This document shows, one piece after another, positions 14,920 to 22,084 of a stretch of DNA of 64,000 nt (positions are counted from its first letter, which is position 1; every line of letters starts with the position of its first letter). The notes below the pieces were generated by a model that searched no databases, was not told the DNA's origin, and was given only the letters and a program-made list of their open reading frames with translations. Where the stretch lies: contig NZ_JAGXJW010000016.1 in assembly GCF_019091135.1 (NCBI RefSeq), positions 75,290 through 139,289 of the forward strand. The letters are read 5' to 3'. A program made the position numbers and the translations under genes. The stretch comes from Cohnella sp. GbtcB17 (GTDB lineage: Bacteria; Bacillota; Bacilli; Paenibacillales; Paenibacillaceae).

Positions 14920-15384
14920 TCAGGAGATCGCGAGATGGTAGCCGTACAGCGCGGGAAATCCCGTCGGCTTGATGACCACGACGTGGTAGGTATGGCCCGC
15001 CGTCTTGCTGAAGGTAATCGTCCGCGACGGGTTTGTCGGCGTGATGCCGCCGGTGGCGAGCGTCGTTGCGGTTGTCGCGTCGATGATGGAGATATACTGA
15101 TTGACGATCTCGCTCGTCCCGCCGTCGGACGAAAAGGTCACCGTTACGGTGCCGCCGGTCGGCGCCGCGAACGCGAAGTAATCATTGTCCGCGCCGCCGC
15201 CCGGTCCGTTCAACTGTCCAAGCACGGTGTCTCCGATGCTGACCGCGTCCGCCGTGGCAGCCGAGTTGTTGCTCTCGCTCTCGAGCACGGTCGCCGCGGA
15301 TGCGGCGCTCGCGCCGGCGAGCAGCATACCGAGGACGGTCAGCGTCGCGAGCGCTTTGCGCGGTTGCCATACTGCTTGAATCAT
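14920..15384 (-). CDS. secreted protein made of a single PPC-like domain
   Basis: A 154-residue exported protein. The signal peptide ends ASAASAA before TVLESE. The mature part fits the bacterial pre-peptidase C-terminal (PPC) domain: ESESNNSAATADAVSIGDTVLGQL, then DNDYFAFAAPTGGTVTVTFSSDG, and a final strand TYHVVVIKPTG. PPC domains are normally C-terminal appendages of secreted proteases and are often cleaved off; here the domain stands alone. I see no catalytic domain in the adjacent frames. The ATG at 15384 has AAAGGAG 9 nt upstream. The role is unknown; inhibitor, chaperone or surface-binding roles are all possible. Confidence 0.78.
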   Translation of the reverse strand: MIQAVWQPRKALATLTVLGMLLAGASAASAATVLESESNNSAATADAVSIGDTVLGQLNGPGGGADNDYFAFAAPTGGTVTVTFSSDGGTSEIVNQYISIIDATTATTLATGGITPTNPSRTITFSKTAGHTYHVVVIKPTGFPALYGYHLAIS

Positions 15385-15509
15385 ATCAATTCGCTCCTTT
15401 GGATAGAGCGGGCGCGCCCGCTCGGATAGGTGGTGCGTCATCTACGTTAGCACCCCGTCCGGCGGGCGGATACGGTAGGTATTGAACATTGCTGTATATT
15501 TTGTACAAT

Positions 15510-17195
15510 TCAGGCCTTGAATCGACCGATCGATTGCTGCAGCTCCTGCGCCATTTTGCTGAGGGCTTCGGCCGACGCGGACACTTCCTCCATCGCCGCG
15601 TTCTGTTCTTCCGACGAAGCGGCCACGTTTTGCATATTGGCGGCCGATTGCTCGGCAATGGCGGCTACGTCCTCCATCCATTTGACCATGCTCTGCGCGC
15701 TTGCGTTCACTTGCTCTGCGATCGAAGCGACTTCATGCGACTCGACCGCCGCCTGTTCGACGGCACCGGCGATGAGCGAGAAAGATTCGCCCGATCGGTT
15801 CACGAGCTCGATGCCCGCCCGGACGACGGCCGTCCCCTCATCCATCGCTCGTACCGCTTTGTCAGCTTCTGTCTGCATCTCTTGAATCAGCTCGCGAACT
15901 TGCCCGGCCGCCTCGGTAGACTGCTCGGCCAGCCGCCTTATCTCGCTGGCCACGGCGGCAAAGCCGCGGCCATGCACACCGGCCCGCGTAGCCTCGATGG
16001 CGGCATTGAGAGACAGGATGTTCGTCTGGGCGGTGATGTCCGCGATCATCGCGGCGATCTGGTGGATCGCTTTGGACTTCTCGCTCAAGGCGTATACGAC
16101 GGCCGCCGTCTCGCTGACCGAGCCGCTCATGAGATTCATCTGTGCGACCGCCCGTCCCACGACCTGATTGCCGGCATCCGCTTTGTCTTTGGCATCGGCG
16201 TTGAGCGCCGCCACTCGCTGGATAGAGGACGAGGCTTGCTCCATCCCCTCCGAGATCTCTTCGGCCGCTTGGGCCGCCGCAGTTACATTGGATACTTGCT
16301 GGGCTGCGCCCTCGGCTACCTCCTGGATCGATGCCGAGATTTGCTCGGTGGCTTTGCTCGTCTGTTCGGCACCGGCCGACAGCTGCTCGGAAGTGGACGC
16401 GACCTGGTCCGTATTCATGCCTACTTCGCGGACGAGCTGCCGCAGATTGGACTTCATCAGGTTGAAGGAAGCCGCCAGCCGGGCGATTTCATCTTTATTT
16501 TTCACTTGAATGTCCGGCTGCGTCAGATCGCCCGAAGCGATCTTCTCCGCTCCGCCTACCAGCGCCAGAATCGGACGCGAGATGACACGGGAGATGAGAA
16601 GCGCGATGGCGACTGCCAGCAGCAAGGAAACGATGCTTAGCGCGAGCACGGTCAGAATGACGGACGACACGAGCCGCGAATTCGCCCGGCTGCCTTCCTC
16701 CATGAATCGGGATTGGTCTTGGGCGATTCGGTCCGCCGACTCCCCGATCTTCACGGTGATGGGCAATGCCTTGTCCACGAAATGCTGCTTCGCCGTCGCC
16801 GAATCGGTCCGCAAAAAGGCGAGCACCGTGTCCGATTCTTTTTTAAACGCGGCATTCAACGCGGCCAGTTCCTGCAGCGTATCCTTCGTCTCTTCGCTCC
16901 CGGACAATTTTTGGGCCGTCTGAATCGCCTCGTCAAGGCTGGATATCGCCTTCGCAAGCGCCCCGTAGGCGCCCTTCTCCTGAAGCAGCGCGCTGCGCAG
17001 GCTGCCGTTTTCTTTGGACGCCAAGCTTTGAATTTCTTTGGCCTGCACCAGAATCGCGGACCGGCGGCCGACGAGGTCCGAATAGGAATCGTTGACGCGC
17101 TGAATCTGAACGTACGAGATCGCGCTTATAAGGCCAATAAGAAGGATGACGCCCAAAAAACCGGTCAATATTTTTTTCCGGATCGTAAAATTCAT
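15510..17195 (-). CDS. methyl-accepting chemotaxis protein
   Basis: A 561-residue chemoreceptor. Transmembrane helices lie at about 10-30 and 183-205, bracketing a helical extracellular 4-helix-bundle sensor rich in Gln/Ser/Ala (QAKEIQSLASKENGSLRSAL). HAMP follows (SRPILALVGGAEKIASGDLTQPDI), and then a long cytosolic coiled coil with the signalling tip IAAMIADITAQTNILSLNAA and AGVHGRGFAAVASEIRRLAEQS. Methylation-type EQ-rich helices are visible on both sides. It has a strong ribosome site (GGAGGCGGG) and an AT-rich promoter region. The ligand is unknown; no other chemotaxis gene is in the window, so this is an orphan receptor. Confidence 0.93.
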   Translation of the reverse strand: MNFTIRKKILTGFLGVILLIGLISAISYVQIQRVNDSYSDLVGRRSAILVQAKEIQSLASKENGSLRSALLQEKGAYGALAKAISSLDEAIQTAQKLSGSEETKDTLQELAALNAAFKKESDTVLAFLRTDSATAKQHFVDKALPITVKIGESADRIAQDQSRFMEEGSRANSRLVSSVILTVLALSIVSLLLAVAIALLISRVISRPILALVGGAEKIASGDLTQPDIQVKNKDEIARLAASFNLMKSNLRQLVREVGMNTDQVASTSEQLSAGAEQTSKATEQISASIQEVAEGAAQQVSNVTAAAQAAEEISEGMEQASSSIQRVAALNADAKDKADAGNQVVGRAVAQMNLMSGSVSETAAVVYALSEKSKAIHQIAAMIADITAQTNILSLNAAIEATRAGVHGRGFAAVASEIRRLAEQSTEAAGQVRELIQEMQTEADKAVRAMDEGTAVVRAGIELVNRSGESFSLIAGAVEQAAVESHEVASIAEQVNASAQSMVKWMEDVAAIAEQSAANMQNVAASSEEQNAAMEEVSASAEALSKMAQELQQSIGRFKA

Positions 17196-17304
17196 AACCC
17201 GCCTCCATCAGAGTATTATAAGTACATATGTTATTATATATTGTAATAATAATTGTAAAACAATTCTAAACATTTTGTCCCAGAAATAGCGCTTTCAATC
17301 CGAT

Positions 17305-17343
17305 TAAAAATAAAAAAGGACTGCCGAGACTTTCTCGACAGTC
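17305..17343 (-). terminator. terminator of helD
   Basis: Ten-bp stem GACTGCCGAG/CTCGACAGTC (one G-T pair); reading the minus strand it is followed by a long T-rich run. Confidence 0.82.
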
Positions 17344-17379
17344 TGAGGTCACCAGCTTCAGCCCGATTTTACCGACCGA

Positions 17380-19797
17380 TTACGACCGTTCGTCGTACAG
17401 CGAGGCATCCAACGCCCGAACGAACGGCGTCCATTCCCCCGCCGCATAGAGCAGCAGCCGGTGCATGGCGCGCGTGCAGGCGGTGTAGAACAGCTTGCGC
17501 TCGCTCTCCCGGCCGTAGGTCTCCTCGGACGCATCGTAGATGAGCACGGCGTCGAACTCGACGCCCTTCGCGAGGTACGCGGGCAGCACCAGCGTCCCCT
17601 TCTCGAACGTTGGCGTCTCCTTCGTGACGAGCCGCAAGGAAGGGCAGCCTGCCGCCAGCAGCGCCTCGTACGCTTCCGCGCTCTCGGCCTCCGTCTTCGC
17701 GATGACGGCGATGGAGGCGTAGCCTTCGTCCCGCAGCGCCGCGACGTCCGCCGCCATGCGCGCCGCGGATTGCTCGCGGCTCGCGGTCCTCAAGAGCAGC
17801 GGCTTCGGCCCGCTGCGCTCGAAGGGCACGATCTCCCGGCCGTCGGGCAGCAGCTCCCGCGCGAACGCCACGATCTCGCGCGTCGACCGGTAGCTGCGGA
17901 CGAGCCGGATGAGGCGGGTGTCCGACTCGCCGTACAGCCCGATCAGCGGGGAATCGGCGCCGTGCAGCTCCGTCGCCTGCGTGAAGATCGCCTGCCCGAA
18001 GTCGCCGAGCACCGTCATGCGGGCTCTGGGGAACAGCCTTTTCAAAAACTCGTATTGGAATACCGAGTAATCCTGCCCCTCGTCGACGAACACATGCCGG
18101 ATCTCCGTGTTCATCCGCACGCCTTCGACAAGCTCCTTCAAATACAAGTAGGGCGTCGCATCCTCGTAGAACAGCTCAAGCTTGCCAAGCTTCTCCTTCG
18201 TCTGTTCGCAGATGTCGTCCCACAACACCGGCGCCTCCGTCTCCCCGGTCATCCTCAAGTAAGCTTCCTTGCCGCCGAACAGCTGGGCATACAGCCCGTT
18301 CGCGTCGATGAACCGCATCCGCTTGACGAACAGCCGCAGCGGCTTGAACTGCGCTTTGACGACGCGAATGCGCAGCAGCTCCTCCTCGCGTTCGGCGTAG
18401 TCGAAGTCGCTCTCGTCCCGCCGACTGCGCCCCTGGAGCCGCTCTTGGACCTGCTCATACTGCTCGGCGAAGTCGAACACGCCGCGGTCCTGATGCAGCT
18501 CTCTGAATGCGGCGGCGTAATCGTCCTTGTCTAGATAATCCAGCTCATCCTGAACCCACAGGGCTCCCCGCTCCTCGCGCTCAAGCGCAGTCAGCTCCTT
18601 CAGCAGCCACTCCTGCAGCAGAGCGACGCGGTTCGCCACGCCTACGGCCGGATCGTAGCTATAAAATTGCGCCTCCATGCGCGCCGCGGGAATCAGATCG
18701 CGGTCGCGGAACCGGATGCCGACGAACCGCATGCCTTCCCGCCCCAGCCAGCCCGCATAGCCCCGGAGCGCATGCAGGAAGGCGGCCGACGCCTTGTAGG
18801 CGATCCCCTCCAGCCGGGCTTCGTACGCGCGGGAAGACGCACCCGACAGCACGTATTCGATCTGATCGAACGGATCCTCCGTTCGCAGCCCCGCGCCTAG
18901 CCCGATCTCCAGGTACTCCTGGAACGTCGTCTGCAGCATATTCTCTTCGCCGAGCTCGGGAAGCACGGTGGACACATAGCTGTTAAACATCGGGTTGGGC
19001 GAAAAGAGGACGATCTGGTCCGCCTTGAGCCGTTCGCGATGCTTGTAGAGCAAGTACGCGACCCGCTGCAGCGCCGCCGACGTCTTGCCGCTGCCCGCCG
19101 CGCCCTGTACGATAAGCATTCGGCTCTTGTCGTCGCGGATGATGGCGTTCTGCTCCTTCTGGATAGTCGCCACGATCGTCTTCATTTGCGCGTCCGCGCC
19201 GTGGCCGAGCACCTGCTGCAGCAGCTCGTCGCCGATCGTCAGGCTCGTATCGAATACGTTCAGCAGCCGGCCCTCGCGGATCTGATATTGCCGCTTCAAT
19301 TCCATCGTCCCGGTCACGCGGCCGCCCGGCGTATCGTAGAAGGCAGGGCCCGGGGAATGGTCGTAGTACATGCTCGCGATCGGCGTGCGCCAATCGTACA
19401 CTAGGAACTCCAGGCCGTTCGATTCGACGAAGGACGATACGCCGATGTACACCTGCTCGCTGACGCCGAGCCCATCCTCGCTAAAGTCGATCCGGCCAAA
19501 ATAAGGCGAAGGCAGCAGCCGGTTCAAGCCCTTCCATTGCTGCAGCCGCAGACGATAGCTTCGTTCCCGCTCCGACAGCAGCGCCTCCTGCTGTTTGATG
19601 CTGTAGAAGGTTTCCTCGAAGTCCTCGTTAGTGGCGGTGTTCACCGTCACTTCTTCCCAGAACCGCTTGCGAAGGTCTCCCGCCTGATTCCGCAAGCCAT
19701 CCGCTTCCGGCTCCAGCTCGGCGATCCTTGCCCGCAGCTTCTCCGTCACCTCGTCCAGCCGCGCTTGCTCTTGCTTCCAATCCCGTTCGTTAATCAT
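17380..19797 (-). CDS. helD: RNA polymerase recycling motor HelD (UvrD-like ATPase)
   Basis: An 805-residue superfamily 1 helicase-like protein. An N-terminal coiled coil (about 1-95, RLDEVTEKLRARIAELEPEA) is the arm that inserts into RNA polymerase in HelD. The family sequence LVYDWRTPIASMYYDHSPGPA follows at about 132-152, then Walker A GAAGSGKTSAALQRVAYLLY at about 232-251, the Walker B/DEAD-like VFVDEGQDYS, motif III-like LGDFGQAIF, and the C-terminal KGVEFDAVLIYDAS and LFYTACTRAMHRLLLY. The length agrees with Bacillus subtilis HelD. The known role is displacing stalled RNA polymerase from DNA after termination. The ATG at 19797 has GGGAGAGGG upstream. Confidence 0.9.
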   Translation of the reverse strand: MINERDWKQEQARLDEVTEKLRARIAELEPEADGLRNQAGDLRKRFWEEVTVNTATNEDFEETFYSIKQQEALLSERERSYRLRLQQWKGLNRLLPSPYFGRIDFSEDGLGVSEQVYIGVSSFVESNGLEFLVYDWRTPIASMYYDHSPGPAFYDTPGGRVTGTMELKRQYQIREGRLLNVFDTSLTIGDELLQQVLGHGADAQMKTIVATIQKEQNAIIRDDKSRMLIVQGAAGSGKTSAALQRVAYLLYKHRERLKADQIVLFSPNPMFNSYVSTVLPELGEENMLQTTFQEYLEIGLGAGLRTEDPFDQIEYVLSGASSRAYEARLEGIAYKASAAFLHALRGYAGWLGREGMRFVGIRFRDRDLIPAARMEAQFYSYDPAVGVANRVALLQEWLLKELTALEREERGALWVQDELDYLDKDDYAAAFRELHQDRGVFDFAEQYEQVQERLQGRSRRDESDFDYAEREEELLRIRVVKAQFKPLRLFVKRMRFIDANGLYAQLFGGKEAYLRMTGETEAPVLWDDICEQTKEKLGKLELFYEDATPYLYLKELVEGVRMNTEIRHVFVDEGQDYSVFQYEFLKRLFPRARMTVLGDFGQAIFTQATELHGADSPLIGLYGESDTRLIRLVRSYRSTREIVAFARELLPDGREIVPFERSGPKPLLLRTASREQSAARMAADVAALRDEGYASIAVIAKTEAESAEAYEALLAAGCPSLRLVTKETPTFEKGTLVLPAYLAKGVEFDAVLIYDASEETYGRESERKLFYTACTRAMHRLLLYAAGEWTPFVRALDASLYDERS

Positions 19798-19841
19798 TTT
19801 CCGATCCCTCTCCCTTCCGTCGATGGGTAGAAAAAGAACGT

Positions 19842-19871
19842 TTGACAAACCACAGACCCGCATGATATGAT
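19842..19871 (+). promoter_or_regulatory. sigma-A promoter with consensus-like boxes
   Basis: TTGACA at 19842-19847, an 18-bp spacer, then TATGAT at 19866-19871. Transcription should start near 19878, about 165 nt before the nitronate monooxygenase start. The promoter diverges from helD. Confidence 0.75.
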
Positions 19872-19877
19872 TATTAT

Positions 19878-19998
19878 GAAGGTAACATGCGATAACTGTG
19901 TTTCGTTCTTAAAAAAGTCAGTGGTTTCTTATCATACCACGGCTTTGCTTGCTGCGCAATCGAATAATACATATACCGGCGATATGCCGGTTTTTTTG
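19878..19998 (+). promoter_or_regulatory. leader with internal terminator before the nitronate monooxygenase gene
   Basis: Between the promoter and the gene lies an AT-richer leader of about 120 nt. It holds a small hairpin (GTGGT/ACCAC, 19921-19940) and ends in ACCGGC/GCCGGT plus a T-run (19975-19998), an intrinsic terminator upstream of the ribosome site. This geometry fits transcription attenuation or a short independent RNA. I recognise no riboswitch class and see no alternative antiterminator pairing with certainty. Confidence 0.55.
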
Positions 19999-20044
19999 TT
20001 TTATCGCTCGTTGAAGAGGACGAACTGCCGGAGGGGATATGAAA

Positions 20045-21139
20045 ATGGAGACGTCGTTCACACGCAAGCTGGGCATCGCCCATCCGATCGTTCAAGCGCC
20101 AATGGCCGGCGGACCCGCTACGCCCGAACTGGCGGCCGCGGTGTCCAATGCCGGCGGACTGGGCAGCTTGGGCGCGGGCTATTGGTCGCCGACGCAGATC
20201 CGCGAGGCGATTCGGGACGTCAAGCGGCGGACGGATCGGCCCTTCGCCGTGAATCTGTTCGTGCCCGAGCGGGCGGGAGCGAAGGCGACGGCGGACGAGA
20301 TCGCCGTAATGAACGCGCACCTGAATACCTACCGGGCCAGGCTCGGCATCGCGCCGAATCCCGCGCTGCCCCCTTATGCCGTATCGTTCGAGGATCAGGT
20401 GCAGGTGCTGTTGGAGGAGGAAGTGCCGGTATTCAGCTTCACCTTCGGCATCCCGTCCGCCGAAGCGATCGCGGCGATGAAGCGCCGCGGCATCGTCATC
20501 GTCGGGACGGCGACGACCGTGGAGGAAGGCATCCAGCTCGAGGCGGCGGGAGTCGATGCCGTCACGGCCCAGGGGGCCGAGGCCGGCGGGCACCGCGGCA
20601 CGTTTCTGGGCGAAGCCGGGGATGCGCTGATCGGCACGCTGGCGCTCGTGCCGCAGTTGGCGGACCGGGTGTCGGTCCCGGTGATCGCGTCAGGCGGCAT
20701 CATGGGCGGGCGCGGTCTGGCGGCGTGTCTCGCGCTCGGGGCATCCGCCGTGCAGATGGGCACGGCCTTCCTCGCGAGCCCGGAGAGCGGCGCCCATGCG
20801 GCACACAAGCGGCTGGTCCTGTCATCCGCCGAGGACGCGACGGCGATCACGGATGCGTATTCGGGCAAAGCGGCGCGAGGCATTCGTACGGATTTCATGC
20901 GGGACATGCGCGGCTATCCGGGCGCCATTCCCGACTATCCGATTCAAAATGCGCTGACCAGGGACATCCGTCAAGCCGCCGCCCAAGCGGACGATCCCTC
21001 ACTCATGTCGCTTTGGGCGGGACAAGGCCTTCGGTTGGCAACCGGACAGGCGGCAGCCGATATCGTAAGACGAATGGTCGCGGAAGCGCAGGCCGCCATC
21101 GGGAAGCTGAGCGGCCTCGCCGGGTCGGGCGAGGCCTGA
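20045..21139 (+). CDS. nitronate monooxygenase
   Basis: A 364-residue FMN-dependent TIM-barrel enzyme that oxidises propionate-3-nitronate or alkyl nitronates. Class I features are visible: IVQAPMAGGPATPELAAAVSNAGGLGSLG at the N-terminus, TFGIPSAEAI, the signature GAEAGGHRGTF with the catalytic-type His, and the FMN phosphate motif VIASGGIMGGRGLAACLALGASAVQMGTAF. The ATG at 20045 lies 8 nt after GGAGGGG; the ATG at 20039 would sit only 2 nt from it, so I prefer 20045. It is monocistronic, preceded by an attenuator-like leader and followed by a terminator. Confidence 0.92.
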   Translation: METSFTRKLGIAHPIVQAPMAGGPATPELAAAVSNAGGLGSLGAGYWSPTQIREAIRDVKRRTDRPFAVNLFVPERAGAKATADEIAVMNAHLNTYRARLGIAPNPALPPYAVSFEDQVQVLLEEEVPVFSFTFGIPSAEAIAAMKRRGIVIVGTATTVEEGIQLEAAGVDAVTAQGAEAGGHRGTFLGEAGDALIGTLALVPQLADRVSVPVIASGGIMGGRGLAACLALGASAVQMGTAFLASPESGAHAAHKRLVLSSAEDATAITDAYSGKAARGIRTDFMRDMRGYPGAIPDYPIQNALTRDIRQAAAQADDPSLMSLWAGQGLRLATGQAAADIVRRMVAEAQAAIGKLSGLAGSGEA

Positions 21140-21166
21140 GCTTGGGCGCATTATCCGCAACTGCAT

Positions 21167-21213
21167 AAGCCGGGCCTGCTCCGCTTCAGGAGGCGCAGAC
21201 GCCCGGCTTTTTC
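21167..21213 (+). terminator. terminator after the nitronate monooxygenase gene
   Basis: Outer stem AAGCCGGGC/GCCCGGCTT followed by TTTTC, with a partly paired inner segment. Confidence 0.75.
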
Positions 21214-21245
21214 TTAAGCCTCGTGCGTGACTCATTCGTCAGGGA

Positions 21246-22011
21246 GGCGGGCGCAGGCGGGAATAGCTCAATTTTGAGCTATTCTGTGTGTTTCGTGAGT
21301 GGAGGGCGGGCTTGGGTGGTCGGCGTGAGCGGGAATAGCTCAATTTTGAGCTATTCTGTGTGTTTCGTGAGTGGAGGGCGGGCTTGGATGGTGGGCGTGG
21401 GCGAGAATAGCTCAATTTTGAGCTATTCTGTGTATCGCGTGAGTGGAGGGCGGGCTTGGGTGGTGGGCGCGGGCGGGAATAGCTCAATTTTGAGCTATTC
21501 TGTGTATCGCGTGAGTGGCGCGCGGGCTAGGGAGGCGAGCGCGGGCGGGAATAGCTCAATTTTGAGCTATTCTGTGTATCGCGTGAGTAGAGGGCGGGCT
21601 TGGGAGGCGGGCGCGGGCGAAAATAGCTCAATTTTGAGCTATTATGTGTATCACGTGAGTGGCGTGCGGGCTTGGGAGGCGGGCGCGGGCGGGAATAGCT
21701 CAATTTTGAGCTATTCTGTGTATCGCGTGAGTAGCGTGCGGGCTCGGGTGGTGGGCGCGGGCGGGAACAGCTCAATTTTGAGCTATTCTGTGTATCGCGT
21801 GAGTAGAGGGCGGGCTAGGGAGGCGGGCGCGGGCGGGAATAGCTCCATTTTGAGCTATTCTGTGTATCGCATGAGTGGAGGGCGGGCTTGGGTGGTGGGC
21901 GCGGGCGGGAATAGCTCAATGTTGAGCTATTCTGTGTGTTGCGTGAGTGGAGGGCGGGCTTGGGTGGTGGGCGCGGGCGGGAATAGCTCAATGTTGAGCT
22001 ATTCTGTGTAC
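21246..22011. repeat. 72-bp tandem array of eleven hairpin-bearing units
   Basis: The core AATAGCTCAA-TT-TTGAGCTATT (10-bp perfect arms, 2-nt loop) begins at 21262 and recurs every 72 bp to 21982, eleven times with no period error. Between cores lies a G-rich segment (about 50 bp, GTGAGTGGAGGGCGGGCTTGG-like). Because 72 is a multiple of three, frames stay open on both strands; the plus frame would encode a 24-residue repeat. Differences between units fall mostly at first and second codon positions and mostly in the G-rich part, while the hairpin is nearly invariant, so I treat it as non-coding. It lies between a terminator (21213) and the 3' end of the glycoside hydrolase gene (22085). Confidence 0.9.
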
Positions 22012-22084
22012 CAACACCACACCAAACAAAAACGATACGAAGCAGCGGCAGTCATCCGCTTCGTACCGTTTGGTTATTTCCCTG

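Noticed and set aside
19867..21168. 433-codon plus-strand frame overlapping the nitronate monooxygenase
   Set aside because: Out of frame with the enzyme, runs through the leader terminator, and is Arg/Gly-rich without motifs.
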